Below are positions 1-11,750 of a stretch of 64,000 nt of DNA, piece after piece. Positions within the stretch are counted from its first letter, which is position 1; the number at the start of each line of letters is the position of its first letter. The notes under the pieces are model-generated. The model saw nothing but the letters and a program-made list of their open reading frames with translations, did no database searches and was not told the DNA's origin. Both the position numbers and the translations under genes were made by a program. Origin of the DNA: Liolophura sinensis (taxonomy: Eukaryota > Mollusca > Polyplacophora > Chitonida > Chitonidae); assembly GCF_032854445.1 (NCBI RefSeq), contig NC_088301.1, positions 30,426,402 to 30,490,401 of the forward strand, read 5' to 3'.

Positions 1-526
1 TAGCCTACATGGACTTGGAAAACGTCGGTGTTGAAACAGACCTTGTTTCAATTAATCAAGGCTGGAAAGAATAAATCACAGATTTTGTACCAGATAGGTG
101 ACGACAAGAACTGACTAATGCATTTTAGTCATATTTTTTAGGAATGTGAATTTATCAAATCGATTAATTTTTGTTAATGGACCAACCCTAATTAGTCTTT
201 TTCTTGACTAACCTATTGTGGTAGCTTTGATGATGTTGATAAACGAGTCAGTACTCCAGTATGACGAATTCTGGGAGACAGGCCGTATACCAATCTTTTG
301 TCGTCATTTTCACAAGGAAAAGTTTTTCTGTGTAACTTTAAATTTCATTAAATCATAGTAGTCTTAGGCCAACAGGCGTATGATTAACTCCCTCTTTTCT
401 TTATATGTAGGCAGGTTTGAAGGCCTACCTACCTTCGATTTTCGTGCAGATTTTATGTACGAAATCGATATTTTTTTTTTTAGAAAATGAATTTGTAAAG
501 CCATATACATATATTTAGTCATATAT
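1..526. other. Intergenic, nothing recognised
   Basis: AT-rich non-coding DNA with no convincing reading frame, RNA gene or repeat. It ends at the tail of a SINE in minus orientation. Confidence 0.5.
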
Positions 527-945
527 ATGTAGCCAAATTAACAATTTTTCAGCCATATAATAACGAGGAGTCATTCGGTGTGTGTATATAGATATACTTC
601 TTGCGTCTTCTTGTGACTGGGCAAGTCCATGCCGCCAAAATACGGCCGTCACTGATATATCATGCTGAAGACACCAGACGTGACACCCCACCCAGTCACG
701 TTATACTAAGATGGGGCCAGCCAATCTTGTTTCCTTGCTCTGAATTCTCAGTGCTGAGCGCCTAACCATGCAGTAACAAGTAGTAGGCCTATACCATTTT
801 TAAAGTCTTTGAAATGACCCGGGTTTGACCCCAGGTGTCCCGTTTTCGGTGCGGACGCTATAATCCCTAGGTCACCGAGGCGGTCGCATCTTGCTTCTAT
901 GATCAGTCGACAGCTTAACTCCGTCGTCAGTGAATGCATGAATGT
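527..945 (-). mobile_element. SINE-like repeat, family C (minus orientation)
   Basis: Read on the minus strand, the element ends in a tail containing a CTGAAAAATTGTTAA-type tract. Its head carries a Pol III B-box-like GGGTCAAACCC. The body from about 590 to 680 matches a plus-strand fragment at 13284-13434, and the whole is related to the composite copy at 59316-59720. The tail also resembles that of family B (9419-9721, 43274-43602), so B and C probably share a 3' end. The family assignment rests only on comparison within the window. Confidence 0.65.
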
Positions 946-1883
946 ATATGGCTTAACGCCACCCCGTCAATATTTCAGCCATAATTTGTGAAGACAATAT
1001 CAAAATGTTCGGCCTATTTATATAAAATAATGTATTGTAACTCAGCTAAAGCTGTTCCAGGAAAAAGTATAAGGTCTTGACCAAGTAGAGAAATTACATG
1101 TTGGAGTCACGTAAAGAGAATATTAGGCTAGTCAACAAACAAGACGCAATATACTGGGCCCGGGTGTTATATAGTGTATTAGCTAATACTGGTATATTTG
1201 AGTCAAATTGTATAATTAAAATTTTAGCCAAATTCATCAGGCCAAAGCCTAAAATAGCCTATAACTGCGGCAGGCTTGGTTCATATTTAATGTATGCCTA
1301 CTCTGATGCAATTGTTTTGGGACTGAGTACAAAACTGATTTCAAGTTATATTTGGTTTGAAGTCTTTAAACAGTTTCGAACAACAGGTCCTAGCTTAACC
1401 GCCACTGTTGTATGGGGAAACATTCGGGTAGGCCTACACAACTATTATATGGCCTATACAAGCCTACATAAGGCCTACACAGATAATAAAATACTACCGA
1501 CTTTGGAGACGGATGAACAAAGGAGATGGATCGAGAGCAATTTGTGCTATTGCAACGCACCAAAAACATCTCCTAAAATCGGTTCCAACGATCAGAATGA
1601 ACGATCAGAAAGCGTATTTATTTCGCGCCAAAACACTTGTAACAGATTCAGCGCAAGAGTTGTTTCCCTTACACCTGAGCTCTGAGGTCTTTTTCTCATG
1701 TTCTTCATCTGGTCAATGACCTCAAAGGAACATATCAGTAAAGTTTGAGCGTTGTTTGAACGAATCAAATGAATCATGATGTATATATCACAATCAAAAC
1801 ATACAATTCAATTTCTTCCTGGAGAAACAAAATTTAAACCACTATGAGTTTATAGGGTTTTTTACGCGTGCCGTTATCCGCAC
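946..1883. other. Intergenic, one unrecognised open frame
   Basis: A 195-codon frame lies at 1098-1685 on the + strand. Its composition resembles the AT-rich surroundings, it has no recognisable motif, and it carries no flanking signals. An open frame of this length is expected about once by chance in a window this size, so it is not called as a gene. Confidence 0.4.
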
Positions 1884-1955
1884 AGCAGAGTGGCGCAGTG
1901 GAAGCGTGCTGGGCCCATAACCCAGAGGTCCGTGGATCGAAACCACGCTCTGCTA
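1884..1955 (+). tRNA. Initiator tRNA-Met (CAT)
   Basis: This 72-nt gene reads methionine initiator codons. The acceptor strands AGCAGAG and CTCTGCT pair perfectly, and the D arm GCGCAGTGGAAGC is typical. The anticodon loop CCCATAA puts CAT at 1916-1918. The T arm CGTGG-ATCGAAA-CCACG has A instead of T at the first T-loop position, the eukaryotic initiator hallmark that separates it from elongator tRNA-Met. From memory it matches animal tRNA-iMet almost everywhere except in a compensated T-stem change. A run of T from 1960 onward is the expected Pol III terminator. There is no intron. It looks intact and functional. Confidence 0.97.
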
Positions 1956-1959
1956 GTCT

Positions 1960-1972
1960 TTTTTTTTTTTTC
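1960..1972 (+). terminator. Pol III T-tract terminator of tRNA-iMet
   Basis: An uninterrupted run of T begins five bases after the tRNA 3' end, as expected for RNA polymerase III termination. Confidence 0.85.
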
Positions 1973-2365
1973 TTTTTTACTGTGTTGTATTTTTTTCATA
2001 TATAATGCTAGAGAAATCTATACTGTTTCAAACGTTAATGTTCAAAATCTTAGGAGGTATCATACCGTAGACGTTTATAATATAATTTATGGCATACCCA
2101 GCAGAATCGTCCGAAAGGTATTTGTATATAATATATCGCTTTCGACTCTGCCACGCTCTTTATATCTAAAATATATTGGTATAAATCCCGTTCGGACGAT
2201 TCTGCCTACCTATGATTTATAGTTCAGTGGCACTGCACTTGATTAGTATATGCTGGAAAGCAGTTGGCCGAATTATTTGGTCAGAAGAAAACCGAAAAAT
2301 GAAAATTAAGTTCATTTTGGTTTCTACGTGCACAACTAAAGCAAGTAAATATATCATATTATCTC

Positions 2366-2446
2366 CCATCATTATGCTGACAGCCGTCGTATACGTGAAA
2401 TATTCTTGAGTACGGCGTAAAACACCAATCAGATAAATAAATAAAT
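2366..2446 (+). mobile_element. SINE family A, 3' fragment
   Basis: Only the 3' part is present: the GTGAAATATTCTTGAGTACG block, the GCGTAAAACACCAATCA block and the AAATAAATAAATA tail. The tRNA-related head is absent, as in 5'-truncated reverse-transcribed copies. Confidence 0.85.
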
Positions 2447-2965
2447 AACATATACAACACAGAACTAAATATACAACGTATACATATAGTGCATAATGAT
2501 GTGTGCATAATGTCAACCCTCCACAAAATCCGTATGTATGTATGTTGCATAGGCTATATCTTTACCTTCATTTTTCTCTAGCTTGCTTACGTAATAGTGT
2601 TCATTGCTTTGCAACACCACCTTATTGCTGTGTTAATTAAGTATAGTGTGTTTAGTACAAGATAGGTGGTTTAGCTACCGCATAGCCTTGCGGTGACGTT
2701 GACCTGTCAAATATGCATGGTTTATCATTGTTGGATGTGCGAGGTGCATACGTATCCTAAACGTCACACTTTCGAAAATGAAAGTAGAAGTATTTCATTT
2801 TATTTTATCATACTGAATGCATCAAATATATCTTGTGATATAACTAGTGCTCTCATTAATTGAGACTGGTTAAGAAACTATTCTCATATACGAACTATAT
2901 ATGCAAAAAAGTTGAATATCTATTTATAAAAGCGGTAACTATCACTAAATCTTTCATCATGAGCA

Positions 2966-3065
2966 GTGGTGCAGTGGGTTTGCGTGAGTGTGGCAGTGAC
3001 GACCAGTCCGCCCATACTGAGTTCGATCGACTCACTGTCCACCACGTATCTTCTTGTCACTTTTT
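2966..3065 (+). other. tRNA-like Pol III unit or tRNA relic
   Basis: GTGGTG at 2966-2971 pairs with CACCAC at 3040-3045, giving an acceptor-like stem around about 80 nt. TGGTGCAGTGG fits the A-box consensus and GAGTTCGATCGACTC contains a B-box-like GTTCGATC. TTTTT follows at 3061-3065. No canonical anticodon arm or T-loop geometry could be built, so it is more likely a decayed tRNA or an orphan SINE head than a working tRNA. Confidence 0.35.
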
Positions 3066-3369
3066 CTTTTCTATTTTTTTTAAAAGGTTGTTCAATTATT
3101 TATTGGAAAACTTTGTTTAAAGCAATCATCCAACAATCTATAAATCTGAATACAAAAAAAAAATAATAAAAATAAAATGAAAATAAAGGCTACATAATAG
3201 GCCTATACCCGGCCCACACACAGGCCTATATCAGAGCTGGATTATAGAATTGTAGCATTAAAATTACCTCTAGTGCAGTTGTTTAATATAACAGCATTCC
3301 CTGAAATTGAAACAATACATGATTTACGAATTTACTCCCTTATATAGTTACATATATATCTATATATAT

Positions 3370-3512
3370 CCGGCGGTCTTCAGCAACCTGCGGATGGTCG
3401 TGGGTTTCCCTGGGTTTCTTTGACCGGTTTCCTCCCACCATATTGCTGGCCGCTGTCATATAGGTGAAATATTCTTGAGAACGGCGTAAAACACCAATTA
3501 AATAAATAAATC
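3370..3512 (+). mobile_element. SINE family A, 5'-truncated copy
   Basis: It begins inside the body (AGCAACCTGCGGATGGTCG) and runs to the AAATAAATAAAT tail. It lies directly upstream of a full-length copy at 3531. The wording differs at several sites from the other copies, so it is older than its neighbour. Confidence 0.88.
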
Positions 3513-3530
3513 AAATATATATGTAGGCTA

Positions 3531-3792
3531 GGGGTCTATGTGGCTCAGTTGGTTGGCGCTGCTAGCGCAGCGTAATGACCCAGGAGCCTCTCACCAATGC
3601 GGTCGCCGTGAGTACAAGTCCAGCTCATGCCGGTTTCCTCTCCGGCCGTACGTGGGAAGGTCTGACATCAACCTGCGGATAGTCGTGGGTTTCCCCTGGG
3701 CTCTGCCCGGTTTCCTCCCACCATAATGCTGTGGTATAAGTGAAATATTCTCGAGTGCGGCGTAAAACACTAATCAAATAAGTAAATATATG
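3531..3792 (+). mobile_element. SINE family A, full length with TSD
   Basis: This is a tRNA-derived SINE with an A-box head (GTGGCTCAGTTGGTTGGCG) and a B-box region (GAGTACAAGTCCAGCTC). Its body contains CCTCTCCGGCCGTACGTGGG and ends in the GTGAAATATTCT and AACACTAATCAAATAAG tail. The 11-bp sequence TATGTAGGCTA occurs on both sides (3520-3530 and 3793-3803) and is the target-site duplication. Confidence 0.93.
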
Positions 3793-4037
3793 TATGTAGG
3801 CTATATTAGTACAAAATTTACATGTAGGCCTACATGTATTCACGTACTTGTACTTACAATATAGTACGTGTACGTGCGTTGAGAAAGCCCGATGTTTTCT
3901 TTCATGTACTTTTATATATGTATATCGGAACGATTCGGGTATAAAAAATATATTGGTGACACCTGCGCGAAATGATCGGAACACACCTTCACTGAAAGGA
4001 TCAATCACAAGCTTTTGTAGTGTAATCAACAATTTGT

Positions 4038-4047
4038 GTCACGTGAC
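4038..4047 (+). promoter_or_regulatory. Palindromic E-box
   Basis: GTCACGTGAC is a perfect palindrome with a CACGTG core, the site class bound by USF/MITF/Myc-type bHLH-zip factors in animals. It lies about 30 bp upstream of the YY1-like motif and 147 bp upstream of the first splice donor, so a role in the LAP gene promoter is plausible. Confidence 0.5.
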
Positions 4048-4049
4048 CT

Positions 4050-4184
4050 CACCGACAGTCTGTTGTAAAATGGCGGCGGGTCAGCACAGGTGAATACGCG
4101 AGCGCTAACGTGTTACCCGATTTATCACAGGTGTTGGGCATACTATGTTTCGTTGTTGGATATTAATTACGAGATGAACAACAG
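4050..4184 (+). other. Probable noncoding first exon of the LAP gene
   Basis: The segment ends in ACAG|GTAAGT, an ideal donor. No other good donor is seen in this GC-richer promoter block, and the first coding exon (21709) begins with an untranslated AATAGAGA after an acceptor, so an upstream exon is required. The start at about 4050 is a guess from the promoter motifs. An ATG at 4174 joined to the next exon would open an 8-codon uORF that overlaps the main start. Another noncoding exon in the 17.5-kb intron cannot be excluded. Confidence 0.5.
4067..4080 (+). promoter_or_regulatory. YY1-type motif near the transcription start
   Basis: AAAATGGCGGCGGG matches the AANATGGCGGC motif that in animals lies just downstream of many TSSs. 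It sits in the most CpG-rich part of the window's left side and 104 bp before the GTAAGT donor at 4185. The ATG inside opens a 7-codon frame (4070-4093) that could be a first uORF if transcription starts upstream. Confidence 0.5.
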
Positions 4185-6145
4185 GTAAGTTAGTTGTCTG
4201 TACTTCCCCCACGGTTCAAGGCCCCTATCAGACATATTCCATTCTTGTTTGAGACAGTTTTGGAAGTGCAGCCGTGGCAGGGGACACCTTTCCATCGTCG
4301 TTGTTTGCGATCCGCTATCATCTTCCACAAAGCCTGTAAATTCGACTGTCGCCGTTCGTTGGGGGCTTAATGACCTTTGTGTCCATCAAAGAATATTCTT
4401 ACACTTACACACTTCATAGAACTCACAAGTTGTGTTTTATAATGTCGGTGTCACTCTGTGTTTAAGAATGTTGATGAAACTTGGTCAAATATTTGCAGCT
4501 AGCGCGGCCTGTGTTACACTGCCGGCCAGTGGAACGTTCGACTCGGTGAACTAGCTAGTGGCCGAGCTTGCTGTGTTGTCTGCCAAGTGTATCATCTACA
4601 GCCGTTCAGCAAACGGTGGGGAGTCCATCGAAGCACCTAACTTCTGTCTATGAGTATACTAGGCTATATTTAGTATTAGCTGTGTATGTATTGTTTTTCC
4701 AATAAACACAAGTCTTAAGCATATTCTAAATTAGAATATATATTAACAGTGGAATAAAAATTTTTAAATCAAGATAGATACTATACACAGTGAATAGTCA
4801 ACTCTAATATTATGCTTGCGTAATAGATGGGGCAGACTCATCCCTTTAAAGCAGCCTGAGTTTTGGGAGAATGCCTCACATGTCTTTCCATAGCTTGGTC
4901 ATCATATAATTTACATCATCATTTCGCTAGGCACAATTGCCCTTTTCCCGCATAAAACTACTTTATAAGAGTAATACATTACGACCTAAACACAAAATCT
5001 AGTTTCATCCCTTAGTTTCGCTCTTTCCCAATTTTACACCCATTGAATAATTGATCAATTATAAATTTATGTGTACTTTGAGCCAGTCACATGATTGAAC
5101 TTTCCACTTTTCAGTTCAGAGTATATGCTTGAGAAAGTCCACAATCAGTCAGAAATAAAACTGTTTCTTTCTACCTATAGAAACACACATGCATGTGTTG
5201 GGGGTAGCTATATTTTGTTTTATTCCACCACGAAAAGCTCTGTGAATCGCCGTAAGTGTTAGGCATGTCAGCATTCTTGGAGGGAATCTTCATTAGTAAT
5301 CAACTAAATAGACCATTTGATTCGGAAATTCAGCCGCCGCCCTGCACATGGCAAATTGAGCAGGATTCCATGAGTTACAAACAATTTCATGTACGCTGAA
5401 TTTCACCCTAAGTAAAGGCTATTCCTCCTTTTTATCATGTCATATATTTGACCAGTGGCGAACTGTTAAAGTTTTTGAAAGAATCTAATGTCTGCTCCTG
5501 CGTTATGTAACTAGTATTGTTTGACGTGCACATCAAATTTTACAAGGACTCGTCGATTAGTTCTTGAGAAGAAGAAGATTAAAGGTTTAATTCGAAATTC
5601 AGTATGATTGCCAAACCATACGATCTGGAAAAACACTTCAAAACCGTTTAAGATAACATCCAGGAAAATTTTGCTGCCAACTTTCTAACCACTGCGGTTT
5701 GCAGTTTTCTTGAAACACAACAAAATCTCTGTCTGAAAAGATTTTTTTTATAATTGTCCAGCTAAATCCATAGGCTTAAATAGGCTATCAGGTTGGAAGC
5801 TTAATGAGAACGGACATAAACGTACATGTACAAGAGTACATTACCATCTATTCAGGCACCACTTATCCAAACATTTCTGGTCCATCATTAATCAACAGAA
5901 GCTACATTTGTGAAAAAAAAAATAGATTCAGATACAGTCTGATTAGTAGAGAGAAAACAGTAGTTGATGCTGGGCATTCCTGGTGATAACCGAACTGAAA
6001 TTACGTGCACTTCTTAGCGACGTCCGTAGGTTGATGTACTGCATGAACGAGCTTCCCATGCCAGTGTACTGGGAGTAGCGAACATGAAAAAGGGTTGATG
6101 AGGTGCTAGATGAGGACAAACAGAGTATATACATGTTTGTCACAA

Positions 6146-6255
6146 GTTGAATAAGGAGGGAGCTCATGTTGAATAAGGAGGGAGCTCATGTTGAATAAGG
6201 AGGGAGCTCATGTTGAATAAGGAGGGAGCTCATGTTGAATAAGGAACGTGCTCAT
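6146..6255 (+). repeat. 22-bp tandem repeat, 5 copies
   Basis: The unit GTTGAATAAGGAGGGAGCTC plus AT is repeated head to tail. Four copies are identical and the fifth diverges (GGAACGTGCTC), the usual edge decay of a short array. Confidence 0.92.
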
Positions 6256-8857
6256 TTAGCTAGTTGAATTATCCTAACACATGTACATGTTGAAACAAGA
6301 TATTTGAGAAATCCTATCTAAAGAAAACATTTAAGAAAACTTTGATCTTGTCTTTATTGTATTTAGCCTTGATAAATTAATCGTGGATTTACATGACAGC
6401 TTTGAAGTCTTTGGCATGTACATGTATGTGTTAACCTTGGAAAGCAGAGTCAAGTTCAGTCATTTAAGCCGAAGAGTGCAAGTATCAAAATGTGTTCATG
6501 CATAATGAAATGTGCTAATAGTCTATGAGCTAACCTCATCAGACATGTAGCTGAGGAAAGTTAACATTGCCTTGGGAAATTTTAATTTCTTAACCTTACA
6601 CAATAAACTGGTGTAGAAGCTTACATATGTACATGTGTGTAAATAGATGTATGTACTATAGAACAGCTAGTGGACAATCTTTTGTATTAGACATGGCTTG
6701 CCCAGTAGCTACAGGTATGCTGAAGTGTGGCCACAAGATTCAGGAGTAATGCTGTTTGACAATATCCTGATGTTTCTTAGAAGCACAAGTACATGTGTAT
6801 GAATAGGGAATGTTTCATGCACATACATGTACATGTATGACATGCAAAATCTGGCTGTAGCACAAATAGTAGGCTATCATGTCTGCCCTAGTTCAGAGGT
6901 AAACCTGTGTGTATCGATGATGTATAAATTACATACGTTGACAAACTTTGTCGTCTCTGATGTAGACATGTGCAGGACAGTAGGCTGATATATATCCAAA
7001 GGACTTACGGCATAGAGAGCAATACCAGATCAGCAATGACAGTGTGGTAGTTTGGAAATGGCAACACAAAACTGGTGAAATACAGCCTTTTGTCAGTTCA
7101 CCACAGTTAGGGTTCCACTCCAACGATTCATATAATTGTTTTGATAGTGGCAAAGTCCCCCCCCCCTCCCCTCCCTTGCACCGTGCGCTGATGTTAGTAG
7201 CAATTTATTATACATGTACGTCATTGGTCAAGAATTGTGTGCCAGCATGCAGTTTAAGTAGTAGCTCTGCATGGTGTTGGAATGAACTTCTCATTGTTCT
7301 CTTGGTACACTTACAATACATGTACCTGCTGCAAGGGTGTGCATGTGGTATACACTTTAAATAGCAGATGTCCAAACTGAATATTCAAGGTTATCAGCAG
7401 AAAGTACATGTATCCTCTAATCTTACCACATGTGTAGGATTCAGCAATTTTTAAATTCACGAATAACATGATTTTGTTTTGCCCTATATCAGTTTTTGAT
7501 AACTTTTTACATTGTACTGATGACCTACATTAAGGTGTACCTCTGTTTGTACTTGTGAGCTGCCATTGACTCACGAAAGTTTAATGTGTACGTCTTCCTT
7601 CTTTGTAATCTCCCTTGCTTGACTGTCAGGGATAGAAATTAGAAGCAAAGCCAGCAGGACAGTTGTCCTGTTGATCCCTAAAAGTTTTGAAACTCACAGG
7701 ACAAGATATCTCCATACTGAACTGTTGGTCAGTATATGATTAAATGCACTGTGTACTTAAAGTTTTGACATGTGACTGTTTTGATAACTGAGTGAGGAAT
7801 TTGCGGTCAGTGAATTTTCAATGAGTGTTTTTGCGGTCAATGAATTTTCACACGTGGTGCAATACATCGCTTTCAATCTTCCTTGAAATATCATCAGGTG
7901 GCTGATGTTGTTGGTGGATTAGCTTTATTGCTTATGCCGATTATTGATCCATTAGTGGATTGCTTGGTAAACTCGAATTTAAGTAGGCCGATAGTCATAC
8001 TCCTGTCACTGTAAACTTCACAGCCAGTCATTGATCGTATCTTGTAAGTGTGAATTTCCTTGTTTTAAAACAAATGCATGCAGGTTCAGATCTGTAAAAG
8101 ACCCAAGCTGAACAGAGATGCCAGAATACATAATATTATTGACCTACAGAAGGACGAAAGGGAACTGTTAAGTTGGATACAGCATGGTGATCGGCAGAGC
8201 ACTGGTCAGTGCGCAATCCCAGAATGCTCTGCGCATGGAGGACCATTGCCCCACACTCGTACCCTTACTACCAGGCTCTTACAACGTAATGTCAGGAAAA
8301 TTCCACCCCAATGGTAGCTAAAAGAAGAAGAAATAAAATGGTTTATGTGGCAACCTGTACACATTCAGTTCATTCCTGGACAAAACATTCATGGAGAACA
8401 GCAATAAGCTGTGAATGGTACTGATGTACTTTTATCAACACGAACAAGCAGGTCAAAGTCACTGAGCTTTCAGGCAATACCAGATGGTAACTACTTGTAA
8501 GGTGCTTGTTGTCTTTTGTAAAGTGGAACCTGATTGGGCCATGAATCATGCATATTCATGAAACTTCAGGGCTTTGAAAAGTTAATATTGTTAACTAAAT
8601 CAAGAAAAAACTAAAAATAACTAAAATCAGTTGTCTTACTACAAGCATACTACAACGGCAGACGATTGACCTTTATAGGAATACATATAATTTCTTTTTA
8701 TGATACAGTGATCGTTTTTTGTGCGAAGAAGTTGAATTGAGAATATTTCCGGCTTGGCTCTGGCTGATTTATAGTTTCTCTGACGATTACATCTGTGTGG
8801 CAAAAGCCAGCGGATTTCTCCACTTTCAGCTCACTTAGAATAAGCCTGATCATTAAA

Positions 8858-9097
8858 TTTATTTATATTTGATTGGTGTTTTACACCGTTCTCAAGAATA
8901 TTTCACTTCTACGACAACCAGCATTATGGTAGGAGAAAACCCAGGACCATCCACAGGTTGCTGCCAGACCTTCCCACGTACGGCCGGTGAGGAAGACAGC
9001 ATGAGCTGGACTTGAACTCACAGCGACCGCATTGGTGAGAGGCACCTGAGTCATTATGTTGCACTAGCGCACTAACCAACTGAACCCAAGAGGACCC
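8858..9097 (-). mobile_element. SINE family A, near full length with TSD
   Basis: On the minus strand the element starts with a degraded tRNA-like head (TTCAGTTGGTTAGTGCGC) and ends with the ACACCAATCAAATATAAATA tail. Flanks share a perfect 13-bp direct repeat, CCTGATCATTAAA, at 8845-8857 and 9098-9110. Confidence 0.93.
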
Positions 9098-9418
9098 CCT
9101 GATCATTAAACAAACAGCAGTTATGTACGTATGGGTGAATATTTCTGTGGTGTTTTACAACAATACAAAGTTGGCCGCTTGATCAGACTCCTGAATCTTG
9201 CACAAAGATCAATATGATGATAATTACATGTGGATGAACAGTAGTTTACTTTCAAAAATCTTTCATATTCAGATTCTTCTAAAGTTTAGGACAGATATTA
9301 GTATTGCTGAAACTCAAGTTAACAATTACATTTCTGTCAGCTTTTGTGGAAAGTAAAGATGTATACATGTAAACATGTGTTCATGTCTGTACAGTGTACC
9401 TGCACAAACAGATGCACC

Positions 9419-9721
9419 GGCCGCAATAGCTGAGTTGATGGAATGTTGGCTGCAGTAGATCCAGGGTCAATCCTGGGTCGGGCAACACTGAAGACCCTAA
9501 AAAAGAAAGTTGTAGCTTCCTCACTCGGGGTTCAGCATTAAGGGGCTTGCTGGTCTTTGGTAATTCGTCTCAGTGAAGCAGCACTAAATAAAAGAGGGTG
9601 GAAATCCTTCCTGCAACAAGAAGGCACATTACACGTACTCTAAGGACTTCCTCATCATATGACTAAAAAATTATTAAGTAGGACATTACACCCGAAGCAC
9701 TCACTCACTCACTCACTCACT
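9419..9721 (+). mobile_element. SINE family B copy
   Basis: The tRNA-like head (GGCCGCAATAGCTGAGTTG) has a B-box-like GATCCAGGGTCAATCCTGG. The body contains GGCACATTACACG and CATATGACTAAAAAATTATT, and the element ends in a (CACT)n run. A longer copy lies at 43274-43602. A MITE with long inverted repeats begins only 12 bp downstream. Confidence 0.85.
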
Positions 9722-9733
9722 GTACAAACGGAC

Positions 9734-10258
9734 AGTCCATTACGTAGAAGTACGCAACTTCCATATAGCTAGTCTCCATGACACTTCACACTTTTCTTTG
9801 ATCTTTAACACGTGATACCATGTATTTTTTTCCTCTCTCTTGCACAGCAAACATTTGAAAAATGGCTGATGCATGGTGAAAAAAAAATGTTCAGACACGG
9901 TTTTGTTGAAATAGACTTACGTCACTGGACAGTTTTGTAAAAGGGCAACAGTGTCTTTGATAGTAATTGTTTTGAAATTGTATAGAAATACAAAAATGGT
10001 CAATGGGTTTTTTTAACTGCAGAGCAACAATGATGAGCAAAATTGTAGTTTTTAAATACTCAGTTTCGGTTTCAAGGTGTGACTAGTTCTTGTAGCAGCC
10101 ATTTACATTAGATTTCCCATGATTCAGTTCACAATTTCTACCCAAACGGTAGGCATGTTTCTCCACCAGGTGGCGCGAGCTTCTACAGATGGTGTAACAT
10201 GTGTAATGTGCCATGGAGACTAGCTATACGGAAGTAGCGTGCTTCTGAGTGATGGACT
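9734..10258. mobile_element. MITE with inverted repeats of about 45-50 bp
   Basis: The left end (AGTCCATTACGTAGAAGTAC through TATAGCTAGTCTCCATGAC) is mirrored at the right end (GCCATGGAGACTAGCTATA through GCTTCTGAGTGATGGACT). The two arms differ at only a few sites over about 45-50 bp. The core has no transposase frame. The target-site duplication is not clear, so the superfamily stays open. Confidence 0.8.
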
Positions 10259-11336
10259 TCTGCTACAAATCAATTATATGTGTATTGGCTTAAAAGAGCA
10301 GACCAGGGCCTGGTCTCACAAAACTTCTCAAGTTCTTGAGCTTAGGCAAAAGTATTTGTTTTTGTTTTGTTTTGTAGTTTTTAAGTTTCACTCCATAATA
10401 TTAGGTGGCAATTGCTGTGTATCTACATGGACATGTAGAGTAGCATGTGCACATGTTTGCATGGTAGTTTCTCTGGAAATGCTACACATTTATCATGGTG
10501 TAATGCAATTACTGTGTCCTCAGGCCATGTGGAAATCCGCTGTATCTAGGAGCTAAAATCATCAAAAACGTATAGATAACATCTGAAATCTAGAGGCATT
10601 GGGCCCATTTACCTGCAGGCAGAAGTCTAATGGGTCTTGCCTTTTGACAGCTCAGTAGTTAAATGTCAGGGAAGTCGGCAAATCATAGTAGATCAATGAG
10701 TATGCCTTGAACAGGATTCAGCAAAGCGATGAAATGGTGAACGCAGAGAATGGCTGTGTGCGTGCATCTAGCAAGGGTGGCCTATGTTTATCCAGCATGT
10801 GTGGAAGAGCCTAAGCTGAGAGCCCCTATGAAGAAGTTGTGGACATAGCAAAGAACACTCAACAGCTCTGTGAGCTTGACAGACACAGGCTATAGGCCTT
10901 CTGTATGTTTTGGCGCATTGACCTGCAGCCTTTTCACTTCCTAACTGGATGGCAACAAAAGCCAATGTCATGATATAGGCACAAACAGATGGAATTATAC
11001 ACACAGAAATCAAGGCTTAACCCTAACTGGTTTCAAAAGTTTCAATCCTTGAAATTGTTTATGGCACCGTGAGAGACATGCAGATTGAGGCTTATGTTTT
11101 TGGGCCCTGAAACCACCAATACAAATCTCCACCAGACAAAAGTTGCAAACTGGCAATCACTTCTGTTCGCAATCTGTGTGTCCCGTATGTTGCTAGTTAC
11201 TGGGAATTTCCATGCGACATGTACACATCACATTGCCAGTCAGTAGTGGCGTGAAGACAAAAGCAGATGATACACATGTATGATTTTATTAAAGCAGACA
11301 TGGTAGAGGGGTAACCCATTGTCCTCTGCCATTGTA

Positions 11337-11750
11337 CATGAATGTTGTCTTGTTGTAGATGGTAACTTGAATGCTGCAGGTTACCTAGACCAGATATTCT
11401 TTAGTCTGTTGTCATCCCTTTCCTGCAGCGTCTCGGTCCCAGATCACATTTCTGCAGGGAAATGCCCGGCCCCTTCCACTCAGATGACAGGAGCATTTAC
11501 GGATTTACGGATTCAAACGACTTTCATGTCGACCCTTGGCCTGCAAATTTACCTGATATAGAACCTATTGAGCATGTTTGGGGCGAAGTGGACCAACGCT
11601 TGAGAGGGAAGCATTGCTTGCCGCAAAATGTTGATGCAGTGGTTAGAGACCTAACCAGGATCTGGGCTCATCATTACCACAAGGATTCTTGCTCACTTGG
11701 TGACTGCAATGAGATGAAGATGCACAGAAATCATCAACCTTTGTGATGGA
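11337..11750 (+). pseudogene. Tc1/mariner transposase relic (3' part)
   Basis: Translated pieces resemble the C-terminal half of Tc1-type DDE transposases. There is a GNLNAAGYLDQI stretch like the family's GxxNxxxYxDxI. Further on, WPANLPDIEPIEHVWGEVDQ corresponds to the conserved WPAxSPDLNPIEHxWxxL. The two pieces are in different frames, and the family's QQDNAxxH segment between them is not preserved. The N-terminal DNA-binding half was not found. It is an old, inactive DNA-transposon fossil in intron 1. Confidence 0.8.

Noticed and set aside
1098-1685. 195-codon frame upstream of the tRNA
   Set aside because: No recognisable motif or splice context, and a frame of this length is expected about once by chance in a window this size.
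3538-3726. Short frames recurring in every SINE A copy
   Set aside because: They are translations of the tRNA-derived SINE body and tail on both strands, not genes.
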